In this document: one piece after another, positions 6,461 through 14,631 of the stretch
Layout of the letters: every line of letters begins with the position of its first letter
Numbering within the stretch: position 1 is the stretch's first letter
Virus record (IMG/VR): IMGVR_UViG_3300042881_006724
Coordinates: 1 to 22,728 of that record
Strand: one strand, 5' to 3'
DNA from: a virus
DNA: 22,728 nucleotides
Notes under the pieces: model-generated
What the model saw: only the letters and a program-made list of their open reading frames with translations
Databases searched by the model: none
What the model was told of the DNA's origin: nothing
Translations under genes and position numbers: made by a program

Positions 6461-8425
6461 ATGTCATTCACGCCAACGAAGGTTCTTTTAGTAACTCTAA
6501 GCAACACGACTCCAGTTGCCTTTTGGGCGGCGGGAGGTCCGTGGGAAGGAGCGGCGTATCGTTGGTCGGCCACTCTCAATGTTTTGCCGCAAGCCCACGG
6601 CGATCCCAGCACGCCCACCCCAAATTTTTATGACGGCAATGATATCAAAGCCGGCGACTACATCGTTACGGGAGGCCGCGGCCGCATACTCAAAGTAGTT
6701 TCAATCACGACAGCCGATGACACTGAAGTCGCGTGCGTGCTTGAAGACGAAAATCAACAAAACGCATTTCTAAACGAAAACCAAGACGGCGACGGTTTGA
6801 TATCAGAGTCTGAAGGTTTGCTTTTTGAAGTAGTCAACGGTTGGCCAATCCTTCATCCGTTACCAGACTCTTTATCTGGTTATTTGCCGCCATATTTCTC
6901 GGCTGACATCATCGCGCGGTTTATGTACACGCGCGTAGACCCGTCGGCTGGCGCCACAGGCGCTACCGGCGCCGCCGGAGCAACAGGCGTTCAAGGTGAT
7001 CCCGGCGGACCAACTGGCCCTACTGGCGCTACAGGCGTTTCTGGTCCGGCTGGCCCAACTGGCGCGTCTGGCGTCAACGGCACCACAGGTCCTACTGGCG
7101 CCACGGGCGTTTCTGGCCCTGCCGGCCCAACTGGCGCGTCTGGTGTCGCTGGCGGAGTCGGGGTAACTGGCGCTACAGGCGTCTCCGGACCAGAAGGCCC
7201 TACAGGTCCGTCTGGCGTTAACGGCCAAACGGGGCCGACGGGCGCTACCGGCGTTATCGGCGCTACGGGGGCAACTGGCCCACGCGGCGTCGCCATGCGC
7301 ATCATGGGCGAACTTATAGAGTGGCCTCCAAGTCCCTCGCCGGACTTCGGCGATTTGTGGGTCGCCGTTGATCCGATCCCCGCTGATGTCCCTGCTGATT
7401 TAAGCGTCAATCCGTCTGACGGTATTGTATGGGCAGAGTCTGGCGCCGGCGGTGATTGGCTGAACATAGGTCCTTTTCAAGGACCTTCAGGCCCTTCCGG
7501 GCCTATAGGCGCCACAGGCGCTACAGGCGTTCGCGGTATACAGGGCGTTCGTGGCGCAACCGGCCCGCAGGGCGATCCGGCTACAAATTACGTTTTGAGC
7601 GTAAATGCACAAACAGGCGCAGTCCTGCTCGATTCCGCCGATATCGCCATTGACCAAAACATTACCGTCATGGCGGTTAGCCAAGGAGCGTACGCCGACG
7701 GCAATGTAATTTCTGCTGGTACAACGCTGACGACCATACTTAAAAATATGTTGCAAGTTCGCGTGCCGGCGACATACACGCAGCCCGCGTTGACTATTTC
7801 TACGTCTTCCGCGCTGGCTTACGAATACGGCTCTAACATATCTGTTACGACAAGTTTGAATTGGACTAAGAACGACGCGGGGAATGCTGCGGCGTTTAGA
7901 TACAAAAAAGACGGCACGGTAGTTCAGACTATTAGCGACACAACACCGACCTCTTTTTCGCAAAGTTTTACGCTCAACGCCGCGGCCACAATCACAGGCG
8001 AAGCCGACTACGAAATTGGCCCGCAAAAATACGACAACATGGGAGACGCGTCCGGTTCGCCAATTGTCGCGGGAACGAAAACAACGGCAAATAGCGTTGT
8101 ATTTACGCCGCGGCATAAGCGGTACTGGGGCTTGTCAGCAAACGCTACGCTTACAGACGCTGAAATTAGGGCTTTAAACTCTGAACTGGCGACAACCCGC
8201 GTGCAGACCCGTAATGACTTTAACCCGGTCAATCAGTACATTTATATCGCGTATCCGGCGTCGTTTGGCCTAGCAACAATCAAATTCAACGGGTATATTG
8301 CGACCAGTTCGTGGCCGCTTACAACTAGAGACTTCACAAACGCGCAAGGCTACGCAGAGTCGTATCATATTTATAGAACGCAATACACACAAAACTCGCC
8401 TGACATTGACATAGAGGTGTTGTGA
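6461..8425 (+). CDS. Collagen-like fibre with EF-hand-like loop, 654 aa
   Basis: Residues 1-163 are a beta-rich N-terminal domain. It contains an EF-hand-type loop at 107-118 ([12 protein letters not shown]), then [19 protein letters not shown]. Residues 164-278 are about 38 Gly-X-Y triplets with one extra Gly. Residues 279-340 are an inserted small domain ([31 protein letters not shown]), a pattern seen in phage fibres. Residues 341-373 are 11 more triplets. Residues 374-654 form the C-terminal domain, with Ig-like strands and a distal [20 protein letters not shown] ... YIAYPASFG segment seen at the ends of other phage fibre proteins. The N-terminus differs from the other two collagen-like fibres, suggesting another attachment point. 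ATG 6461 follows the previous stop by 17 bases with only a weak ribosome-binding site. Confidence 0.8.
   Translation: MSFTPTKVLLVTLSNTTPVAFWAAGGPWEGAAYRWSATLNVLPQAHGDPSTPTPNFYDGNDIKAGDYIVTGGRGRILKVVSITTADDTEVACVLEDENQQNAFLNENQDGDGLISESEGLLFEVVNGWPILHPLPDSLSGYLPPYFSADIIARFMYTRVDPSAGATGATGAAGATGVQGDPGGPTGPTGATGVSGPAGPTGASGVNGTTGPTGATGVSGPAGPTGASGVAGGVGVTGATGVSGPEGPTGPSGVNGQTGPTGATGVIGATGATGPRGVAMRIMGELIEWPPSPSPDFGDLWVAVDPIPADVPADLSVNPSDGIVWAESGAGGDWLNIGPFQGPSGPSGPIGATGATGVRGIQGVRGATGPQGDPATNYVLSVNAQTGAVLLDSADIAIDQNITVMAVSQGAYADGNVISAGTTLTTILKNMLQVRVPATYTQPALTISTSSALAYEYGSNISVTTSLNWTKNDAGNAAAFRYKKDGTVVQTISDTTPTSFSQSFTLNAAATITGEADYEIGPQKYDNMGDASGSPIVAGTKTTANSVVFTPRHKRYWGLSANATLTDAEIRALNSELATTRVQTRNDFNPVNQYIYIAYPASFGLATIKFNGYIATSSWPLTTRDFTNAQGYAESYHIYRTQYTQNSPDIDIEVL
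6950..7294 (+). repeat. Collagen-like Gly-X-Y tract 1 of the 654-aa fibre
   Basis: About 38 Gly-X-Y triplets ([15 protein letters not shown]), with a single inserted glycine after the sixth triplet (GDP-G-GPT). A five-triplet pattern of the type [18 protein letters not shown] recurs, indicating growth by duplication of short blocks. Confidence 0.9.
7481..7579 (+). repeat. Collagen-like Gly-X-Y tract 2 of the 654-aa fibre
   Basis: Eleven uninterrupted Gly-X-Y triplets ([33 protein letters not shown]) after a 62-residue non-collagen insert. It is more charged than tract 1, with two Arg and one Asp. Confidence 0.88.
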
Positions 8426-8700
8426 TGGGGACAATCTCTGGCGGCATCAATCTTGGTGCGCCGATTTTGCCGGCAACCACAGAAGATATTTTTCCGACGC
8501 ACGACGCAAACTACGGTAAAGGCGGATATCGCGCAGTGGCAAATATTAACGCCCGTAACGCGATTCCATACGCCCGGCGCGAAGTTGGCATGATTGTGCG
8601 CACAACGGACACTAATATCAACTGGATTCTAAAAGTTAACACTGAAGACATCACACAAGCCACATGGGTCGAAGAAACACTTGACGGCGGCACATTTTGA
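8425..8700 (+). CDS. Small fibre-associated structural protein, 91 aa
   Basis: The pattern YGKGGYRAVANINARNAIPYARREVGM followed by VRTTDTNINWILKV and TWVEETLDGGTF resembles short phage structural modules ('GGYRsVatiadRdaI...rReGMlVyV...Y.L.gg.....W') that occur alone or fused to head or tail fibres. I read it as a virion decoration or fibre-base protein. ATG 8425 is chosen over GTG 8422 because GAGG at 8414-8417 is then seven bases away; the start shares one base with the previous stop. The C-terminal residues LDGGTF are identical to those of the next, unrelated 1313-aa fibre, which may mark a common assembly signal. Confidence 0.62.
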   Translation: MGTISGGINLGAPILPATTEDIFPTHDANYGKGGYRAVANINARNAIPYARREVGMIVRTTDTNINWILKVNTEDITQATWVEETLDGGTF

Positions 8701-8712
8701 ATCTGATATACT
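8681..8712 (+). promoter_or_regulatory. Possible sigma70-like promoter before the 1313-aa fibre
   Basis: TTGACG at 8681-8686 matches five of six bases of a -35 box and TATACT at 8707-8712 five of six of a -10 box. The 20-base spacer is longer than the preferred 17, which weakens the call. It lies at one of the few intergenic gaps in the window. Confidence 0.25.
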
Positions 8713-8720
8713 TTGATCGC

Positions 8721-8734
8721 CACACACACACACA
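8721..8734 (+). repeat. (CA)7 dinucleotide tract in a 5' leader
   Basis: Seven perfect CA units lie in the 55-base gap between the 91-aa and 1313-aa genes, just upstream of the ribosome-binding site GAGG at 8745-8748. The tract is outside coding sequence, so slippage would change leader length or promoter spacing and not the reading frame. Confidence 0.9.
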
Positions 8735-8755
8735 TCTTTAGATTGAGGTACTTCG

Positions 8756-11700
8756 ATGGCCAATACACTTCGGATCAAACGTCGCGCAACAGGTGCTGTT
8801 GGCGCGCCTACAACCTCGCAGTGCGTCAACGCCGAACTCGCGTTTAACGAAGTAGACGGCACGTTGTATTACGGTAAAGGCGGCAACGCTAGCGCGTCGT
8901 CGAGCGTAGTGGCCATTGGCGGTGAAGCAGCGGCGTTTACCAACAAAGTAAACGTTTTTACGCAAGCGCAGGAAATAAGTGTTCCTGCTGTAGGCGTAGG
9001 CCAAAATGCGGGCGACTACGTTCCGTTTCTTATTTCTTATGACGCCGGCCAAGTATTCGGCGTTGGTGCGACGGGCGATGTGTACGCCAGCGGGACCATA
9101 ACAGGCGACACGGTTACCGGTTTGTTTCTCAAGGCGACTGGTGGCGCAACATCTCAAGACTCGATTGAAATCACGGGGCGAAATGGCGGCACGAGCAGTT
9201 ACGTGGCCACACTGACGCCCGCGACGTTAAGCGCTAATCGCACGCTTACTATTCCCAACTCAACCGGCACGCTGGCGATCACTGGCGATAAGTTAAGCGC
9301 GTTTGCCGCAACAACTAGTTCCGAACTTGCGGGAGTGATTAGTGACGAAACTGGTTCTGGCTCTTTGGTTTTCGCCACCAGCCCGACGCTTACGACGCCG
9401 AACATTGGCACCCCCTCTGCCGGCACGCTTACCAACTGCACTGGCTTGCCTGTCAGCACAGGCGTGTCTGGTCTTGGTACTGGCGTCGCTACGTTCCTCG
9501 CTACGCCGTCCAGCGCTAATCTCGCTGCTGCCGTTACTGGAGAAACCGGTTCCGGCTCTTTGGTGTTTGCTACCAGCCCAACTCTTGTAACCCCGGTACT
9601 CGGTACGCCAACCTCGGGCACGCTTACCAACTGCACCGGATTGCCAATCAGCACTGGCGTTTCCGGTCTTGGAACTAACGTTGCGACGTTCTTAGCGACA
9701 CCCAACAGCGCGAATCTGTACGCAGCCCTTACCGACGAAACTGGTTCGTCTCTGGGCAGTCCTGTAGTTGTTTTCTCTGTGCGGCCGACGATCACAAATT
9801 ATTTACGCGTATCCACCAGCGGCGGCTCGACGTATACGCAACTGAGTAATACCGGCCTGACCACGTATAACTCGTCAAACGACGCAACGCTCAGTAATTT
9901 TTATTACGCTGCTGCCGCGCAATACACGCCAGCAAGCGGATTGTGGTGCGATACTGGTACTAACGGCGGCTTGAATCTCACTGCCACTTACGGCGGCAAC
10001 GCAACGCCAATTCGTTGGATTCCAGCGAGCAGCCCGGCCGTCGCCGGCGAGTCCGCTGTCTGGACAACGCTCTCTGCGGCAACTCTGCCCGCAACATACG
10101 CTGCGCACCCGGCCGGTGAAAGTGGTTACGGCAAAATAGCCTACGCACTCAGGTTGCCGGCCAACAGCGGCGAACTTGCTACAACTTCTTATGTGGCTGC
10201 GGCTGTCGCCGCCGCTACAGGCACATCTACGTCGTTAAAGCAGGCTGTTGCTGTTGCAACCACGGCAAACATCACCTTGTCTGGCCTACAGACTATCGAC
10301 GGTTACACCACCGTCGACGGCAATCGTGTACTCGTTAAAAATCAAACGACTGGTTCTGCTAACGGTGTTTATGTTGCTGTAGCCGGCTCGTGGACCCGCG
10401 CCACGGACGTTGACACCGCCGGAGAGATCAGCGGCGCTAGCGTGTTCGTACAAAACGGTACGACTAATGGCAGCAAAACTTTTACCTGCACAACGAGCAA
10501 CATCACGCTCGGCACAACGGCGCTTACGTTTGCTGAAACGTCTTCTATCGCTTTTACTGCTGGTAACGGTTTAACGCTCACCGGCAGCACTCTTGATATC
10601 GGTACTGCGTCGTCGTCGCGTATCGTAATTAACAATAACGATATTGATTTGGCGTCCGGCGTTATTTCGTCGACGGGCACATACCGCAGCGTAACGGTCG
10701 ACACGTATGGTCGTGTCACCGCCGGAACAAATCCAACGACGTTTAGCGGCTACGGCATTAGTGATACAAGCGCCAACCTTGCCGCCGCTCTTTCTGATGA
10801 AACTGGTTTTACAACTGGCGCTAAGGCTGTATTTAGCACTAGCCCGTCTTTTGAAACTAGCGTCACGACAAGTAGCACGACGATTGGCGTGTTTGATACG
10901 ACGGCGACAACAGTCAATGCTTTCGGCGCCGCCACGACCGGCAACATTGGCTACGACGGCACGGACAACAGCACAACAAATATTGCTACGGGCGCAACGG
11001 CCAACACTAAAACCGCTACCGTAAATATTGGAACCAGCGGCGCGGCGGGGTCTACAACAAACGTCAACATAGGGTCCGCTACCGGTACAAGTGCCGTAAA
11101 CGTCTATAAAACTTTGAATGTGGGTGATTCCAACACACATGGCACGTTCAACGTAGCGGCGGCTGATGTCGGATATTATTTTCGCGTGTTCTCACAGTCT
11201 TCGAATTACCGCACGCAAGTAAATACTCCGCTTTATTTAGACACCGCAGCCGGCGGCGGCAATACATTAATTAGCATGGGCAACGGATCGCCCGGCACTC
11301 CCGCTAACAATCATCGTATTTTAGTTGGCGGCATCACGATAGACTCCGCCGGCGCAACGATTGCTGTCGACACATACAAGGGCGCTATTTCTGGGTGCGT
11401 CTGGCAGGGCGACGCAATTGGCGCCACATACGGCGGCACCGGGCAATCCAGTTACGCGACTGGCGACGTGGTGTACGCGTCGGCTTCAAATACGCTGAGT
11501 AAACTCACTAAACCAGCCTCAGCGACCTCTGTTTTACAAATGACGTCTGCCGGCGTGCCGTCGTGGAACGCCGCAACCGGAACCGGCAGCGTTGTTTTCG
11601 CAACCAGTCCGGTTCTGACAACGCCTAACATCGGCACGCCCTCTGCCGGCACACTGACCAGTTGCACCGGGTTGCCTATTAGTACTGGCGTTTCTGGCCT

Positions 11701-12697
11701 TGGAACTGGTGTGGCTACGTTCTTGGCTACGCCGACCAGCGCTAACCTTGCAGCGGCGCTTACAGACGAGACTGGCTCTAGCGCGGTGGTATTTTCTACC
11801 AGCCCGGCGTTTACAACTAGCGTCACCACTGCCAGCACAACGTTTGCTGTGTTTAACACAGCGGCCACGACAGTCAACGCGTTCGGCGCTGCGACTGCGC
11901 TCAATATGGGCGCCAGCACCGGCACGACAACGATCAACAATAACTTGACCGTTTCGGGCAACCTCACTGTCAGCGGCACTACTACAACCGTGAACAGCAC
12001 TACGCTGACGGTTACTGATAAGAACATCGAACTCGGGAAAGTTGGAAGTCCAACAAATACGACTGCGGACGGCGGCGGTATTACATTGCTGGGCACGACA
12101 GACAAGACGCTGAACTGGGTGAATGCGACCAGCGCGTGGACGTCTAGTGAAGATTTTAATTTGCTCACGGGCAAGGTTTACGAGATTAACGGCACGACAG
12201 TCTTGTCGGCCACAACTCTCGGTAGTGGCGTGACTGGCTCTAGCCTAACCAGTGTCGGCACGATCGGTACTGGTACATGGCAGGGCACAGCCGTTGCTGT
12301 ACTTTACGGCGGTACCGGCGCTACGACGGCCGCGGGTGCGCGCACAAACCTTGGACTCGTTATCGGCACAGACGTGCAGCAGTATAACGCTACCTTGGCG
12401 GCCGTGGCGGGCGGCACGTACTCGGGTGATGATAGCATAACCACAGTCGGCACGATTGGCACGGGCACGTGGCAGGGTACGGCCGTTGGCGCCGTCTATG
12501 GCGGCACCGGTCAAACGACGTGGGCCGCGGGCGACCTGCTCTACGCGTCGGGTACGAATACGCTAAGCAAACTAGCAAAGCCCAGCACGGGCACAACCGG
12601 TTATGTTCTGACTATGAATGGCACGACCGGCGCCCCGGCTTGGGTTGACCCCTGCACAGCAGTGGCTAATTGCACGCTCGACGGCGGCACGTTCTAA
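8756..12697 (+). CDS. Very large repetitive tail fibre protein, 1313 aa
   Basis: The N-terminus NTLRIKRRATGAVGAPTT...CVNAELAFNEVDGTLYYGKG matches the short N-terminal module of phage fibres and major tropism determinant-like proteins (IKR...GELA.N..DG.L) and is shared with the 432-aa fibre at 12931. Three copies of a 65-residue repeat lie at residues 200-264, 265-329 and 942-1006 (FATSPTLTTPNIGTPSAGTL ... TGLPxSTGVSGLGTxVATFL). A second repeat, VFxTSPxFxTSVTT ... TTVNAFGAAT, occurs twice. Three W-Q-G-x-A-x...YGGTG units occur near residues 885, 1180 and 1245. The composition is Thr/Ser/Gly/Ala-rich, typical of long beta-structured fibres. The protein ends TLDGGTF with no recognisable cleaved chaperone domain. 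The ribosome-binding site GAGG at 8745-8748 supports ATG 8756. It is likely a host-binding side or tail fibre. Confidence 0.83.
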   Translation: MANTLRIKRRATGAVGAPTTSQCVNAELAFNEVDGTLYYGKGGNASASSSVVAIGGEAAAFTNKVNVFTQAQEISVPAVGVGQNAGDYVPFLISYDAGQVFGVGATGDVYASGTITGDTVTGLFLKATGGATSQDSIEITGRNGGTSSYVATLTPATLSANRTLTIPNSTGTLAITGDKLSAFAATTSSELAGVISDETGSGSLVFATSPTLTTPNIGTPSAGTLTNCTGLPVSTGVSGLGTGVATFLATPSSANLAAAVTGETGSGSLVFATSPTLVTPVLGTPTSGTLTNCTGLPISTGVSGLGTNVATFLATPNSANLYAALTDETGSSLGSPVVVFSVRPTITNYLRVSTSGGSTYTQLSNTGLTTYNSSNDATLSNFYYAAAAQYTPASGLWCDTGTNGGLNLTATYGGNATPIRWIPASSPAVAGESAVWTTLSAATLPATYAAHPAGESGYGKIAYALRLPANSGELATTSYVAAAVAAATGTSTSLKQAVAVATTANITLSGLQTIDGYTTVDGNRVLVKNQTTGSANGVYVAVAGSWTRATDVDTAGEISGASVFVQNGTTNGSKTFTCTTSNITLGTTALTFAETSSIAFTAGNGLTLTGSTLDIGTASSSRIVINNNDIDLASGVISSTGTYRSVTVDTYGRVTAGTNPTTFSGYGISDTSANLAAALSDETGFTTGAKAVFSTSPSFETSVTTSSTTIGVFDTTATTVNAFGAATTGNIGYDGTDNSTTNIATGATANTKTATVNIGTSGAAGSTTNVNIGSATGTSAVNVYKTLNVGDSNTHGTFNVAAADVGYYFRVFSQSSNYRTQVNTPLYLDTAAGGGNTLISMGNGSPGTPANNHRILVGGITIDSAGATIAVDTYKGAISGCVWQGDAIGATYGGTGQSSYATGDVVYASASNTLSKLTKPASATSVLQMTSAGVPSWNAATGTGSVVFATSPVLTTPNIGTPSAGTLTSCTGLPISTGVSGLGTGVATFLATPTSANLAAALTDETGSSAVVFSTSPAFTTSVTTASTTFAVFNTAATTVNAFGAATALNMGASTGTTTINNNLTVSGNLTVSGTTTTVNSTTLTVTDKNIELGKVGSPTNTTADGGGITLLGTTDKTLNWVNATSAWTSSEDFNLLTGKVYEINGTTVLSATTLGSGVTGSSLTSVGTIGTGTWQGTAVAVLYGGTGATTAAGARTNLGLVIGTDVQQYNATLAAVAGGTYSGDDSITTVGTIGTGTWQGTAVGAVYGGTGQTTWAAGDLLYASGTNTLSKLAKPSTGTTGYVLTMNGTTGAPAWVDPCTAVANCTLDGGTF
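9353..9742 (+). repeat. Two tandem 195-bp (65-aa) fibre repeats
   Basis: Units 9353-9547 and 9548-9742 translate to 65-residue repeats with the same landmarks in the same places: GSGSLVFATSPTL, TPxLGTP, SGTLTNCTGLP, STGVSGLGT, VATFLATP. Spacing is exactly 195 bases. Many third positions differ, so the duplication is not recent or codons have been actively diversified. Confidence 0.9.
11579..11773 (+). repeat. Third, distant copy of the 195-bp fibre repeat
   Basis: This unit, about 2 kb downstream of the tandem pair, carries the same 65-residue pattern (GTGSVVFATSPVL ... IGTPSAGTL ... GLPISTGVSGLGT ... VATFLATPTSANL) over exactly 195 bases. It is followed by the second class of repeat (FSTSPAFTTSVTT). 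Confidence 0.88.
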
Positions 12698-12707
12698 GGA
12701 ATTAACA

Positions 12708-12866
12708 ATGCAATTTAACGTTTCTGTACAGGGTAAACCGTACAAGACAGTAGAGGCGCCTAATACCGGCGTTGTGCTGTCGTTAATTGCAGAAGATATT
12801 GCCGCTGGGCGCGTCCCTGATTTTGACCCGGCCGCGGCGCACAATATCGTTGTCGTGCCGGTCTAA
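12708..12866 (+). CDS. Small hypothetical protein, 52 aa
   Basis: ATG 12708 is preceded by AAGGA at 12696-12700 with seven bases of spacing, which clearly decides the start; longer in-frame versions would begin inside the preceding fibre gene. The 52-residue product (MQFNVSVQGKPYKTVEAPN ... VLSLIAEDIAAGRVPDFDP ... HNIVVVPV) has a beta-hairpin, helix, beta pattern. It looks like small phage proteins found beside structural genes, but I know of no function. There is no membrane segment or signal peptide. Confidence 0.68.
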   Translation: MQFNVSVQGKPYKTVEAPNTGVVLSLIAEDIAAGRVPDFDPAAAHNIVVVPV

Positions 12867-12872
12867 CTTGAC

Positions 12873-12901
12873 TTGTCAGGATTTTAGCCTGCGGGTACTA
12901 T
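12873..12901 (+). promoter_or_regulatory. Possible sigma70-like promoter before the 432-aa fibre
   Basis: TTGTCA at 12873-12878 (five of six) and TACTAT at 12896-12901 (four of six) are separated by an ideal 17 bases in a 64-base intergenic gap. A transcript would start around 12908, inside the adjacent inverted repeat. Confidence 0.33.
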
Positions 12902-12922
12902 AGCGACATTCTGTCGTTATAG
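12898..12922 (+). promoter_or_regulatory. 11-bp inverted repeat (hairpin) upstream of a ribosome-binding site
   Basis: The arms CTATAGCGACA (12898-12908) and TGTCGTTATAG (12912-12922) pair over 11 positions with one G-U, closing a TTC loop. No U-run follows, so it is not a standard intrinsic terminator. The ribosome-binding site AGAGGG (12921-12926) abuts the 3' arm, so the hairpin could modulate translation or mRNA stability, or be a protein operator. Confidence 0.6.
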
Positions 12923-12930
12923 AGGGCGGT

Positions 12931-14229
12931 ATGCCAAATACTATCCAGATCAAGCGCAGTTCTACGGCGAGCGCTACGCCAACGGCCGGCCAACTTTCTG
13001 CTGGCGAACTTGCTATTAATACGGCTGACGGGCGTTTGTTCGCCAAGAATTCAGCCGGCACTGTGGTCAATCTTCCTGTTACGAGCATCAGCGGGCAGAC
13101 GGTTACGCCCGGTAAAGTAACCGCGGCTAGCGGGGCTGGTCTTGGCACCAGCGCCGACCCGGCAAACTTTGGCATTGCGGGCTGCAAACTGCTGACGCGC
13201 GGCGACGCTTTTATTGGCAATGCTGCCGGAACAGTCGGTGTGCATGTTGGCGTCGTTGCCGCGAATACGTGGGACAACACTGCTGCTTCCGTTTATTTTG
13301 AAAGCCTGAACGAAGCGGTCACGCAGTACAAGCCGATGATTTTGACCACCGGTTTTTTTCCGCAATTGGCGCTAAGCACTGACGGCAAGATCGGCGTCAA
13401 CACGGCAAACCCACAGGCTAATTTTCAGATTATCACCGGGTATGATTTAACAGGCTACGATCAATCAGACCCCCCACTTCCACTATACGATAAGACTACA
13501 AGCGCACTTATAGGCGCCGCGCAATCAGAAATTTTGCAGGTCATTCACGGCGGTTACGAGTACGATGCAAACAACGCCGAATACACGGTAAACGAATACA
13601 TCAATCTTGCGCGTTTTCATGTAAACGGCCCGGCTTCTCGGGGTTCGTTTTCTTTAAGCAACTCAGGGACGGGTGCTTGGGAAAACAACGTCATGCAGTT
13701 CTTTATCCACGGCTCGTCATACGCTCCGGGATATTACGGCGGCAACGCCTCTGACGCCGGTTGCGCGATGATCGTGACGCAGGGCAGCGACATCGTTAAA
13801 CTTCAAATCGGCAACTATAATACTGCGCCAATCGAGTTTTTTACTGGCAACACAAAACGGTTTCGGATTCGCCAAAGCGACGGAAATTACGACCTGTACA
13901 GTTATGTTGAAAATGACTATACCGCCGGGCCAGCGTTTGTTTGGAATAATCGGTACGACTCGGAAAACAACTACTCCGGCGAAGTTGCGGCCATTCAGAT
14001 GGTTACGGGCACAGCGCCTAACGAGGGTACGCTGGCTTTCTACACCGGGCAAGCCGACGCAATTGTTGAACGTGTACGAATTGACGGTTCTGGTAATGTC
14101 GGGATTGGTGTTGCGACGCCTACCGTAAAGTTAGATGTAGATGGCGAAATAAATTGCGCGGGGGTTGTTGTGCAAGGTCGGTTGCAGTCACCGCAGACAG
14201 CCTTATACTTGTGGCAGAATTTCCGTTAA
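12931..14229 (+). CDS. Tail fibre protein with IKR-type N-terminal module, 432 aa
   Basis: The N-terminus PNTIQIKRSSTASATPTAGQ then SAGELAINTADGRLF is the short module seen at the start of many phage fibres and in major tropism determinant-like proteins; it is shared with the 1313-aa fibre. The middle (about residues 170-340) is aromatic and beta-rich with isolated globular features (GYEYDANNAEYTVNEY, MQFFIHGSSYAPGYYGG). The C-terminal part has the widespread fibre motif RVRIDGSGNVGIGVATPTVK then LDVDGEI at about residues 381-408, normally found just before a terminal chaperone or adhesin domain. Here only about 20 residues follow, so that terminal domain is absent. ATG 12931 is supported by AGAGGG at 12921-12926. 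It is likely a host-recognition fibre. Confidence 0.8.
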   Translation: MPNTIQIKRSSTASATPTAGQLSAGELAINTADGRLFAKNSAGTVVNLPVTSISGQTVTPGKVTAASGAGLGTSADPANFGIAGCKLLTRGDAFIGNAAGTVGVHVGVVAANTWDNTAASVYFESLNEAVTQYKPMILTTGFFPQLALSTDGKIGVNTANPQANFQIITGYDLTGYDQSDPPLPLYDKTTSALIGAAQSEILQVIHGGYEYDANNAEYTVNEYINLARFHVNGPASRGSFSLSNSGTGAWENNVMQFFIHGSSYAPGYYGGNASDAGCAMIVTQGSDIVKLQIGNYNTAPIEFFTGNTKRFRIRQSDGNYDLYSYVENDYTAGPAFVWNNRYDSENNYSGEVAAIQMVTGTAPNEGTLAFYTGQADAIVERVRIDGSGNVGIGVATPTVKLDVDGEINCAGVVVQGRLQSPQTALYLWQNFR

Positions 14230-14247
14230 CTCTTCAAGGATGTAAGC

Positions 14248-14631
14248 ATGGCGGCTAATCCGGCATTTGCGACCACACCGCGTATTGGTCTTGGGCAAGC
14301 CACAGCGGCGAACACCAACCGCGACGGCACCGGCACGATTGCGACGATTCTTACAGGCGTCGCTGCCGGCACGCGTATTAACGAGATCGTGGTTGAAGCA
14401 ACGACCACTACCACAGCGGGTATGGTGCGGCTCTATTTAAACGACGGCACCAACACGCGCTTGTTCGACGAGTTTCCTGTTCCGGCACAGACCGCCAGTA
14501 ATTTTGCGCAGACGTATCGCGCGGCAAAGACGTACGACAACCTTGTGTTGCCCAGCGCGTCGTGGAGCATTCGGGCTTCTACGCACAACGCTGAAACGTT
14601 TAACGTCTTCGTACTCGGAGCCGACCTGTGA
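14248..14631 (+). CDS. Virion structural protein, 127 aa
   Basis: The sequence MAANPAFATTPRIGLGQATA ... ANTNRDGTGTIATILTG ... GTRINEIVVEATTTTTAGMV resembles small phage structural proteins of beta-sandwich type that accompany glycine-rich adhesins. The C-terminal half (FDEFPVPAQTASNFAQTY, VLPSASWSIRASTHNAETF, VFVLGADL) continues the strand-rich pattern and contains no cysteine. AAGGA at 14236-14240 supports ATG 14248. The stop overlaps the next gene's start (GTGA), pointing to coupled synthesis with the glycine-rich protein. Its precise location on the particle is unknown. Confidence 0.66.
   Translation: MAANPAFATTPRIGLGQATAANTNRDGTGTIATILTGVAAGTRINEIVVEATTTTTAGMVRLYLNDGTNTRLFDEFPVPAQTASNFAQTYRAAKTYDNLVLPSASWSIRASTHNAETFNVFVLGADL

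Noticed and set aside
9199-12174. Minus-strand open frames of 198 and 240 codons inside the 1313-aa fibre
   Set aside because: Their repetitive composition mirrors the fibre repeats on the opposite strand, and no ribosome-binding site or family motif is visible.
12867-12895. Intrinsic terminator after the 52-aa gene (CAGG...CCTG)
   Set aside because: The stem is only four base pairs and no T-run follows.
12931-14229. Diversity-generating retroelement target, suggested by the major tropism determinant-like N-terminus
   Set aside because: No reverse transcriptase, template repeat or second near-identical repeat differing at adenines is visible in the window, and the C-terminus lacks a C-type lectin variable region pattern.
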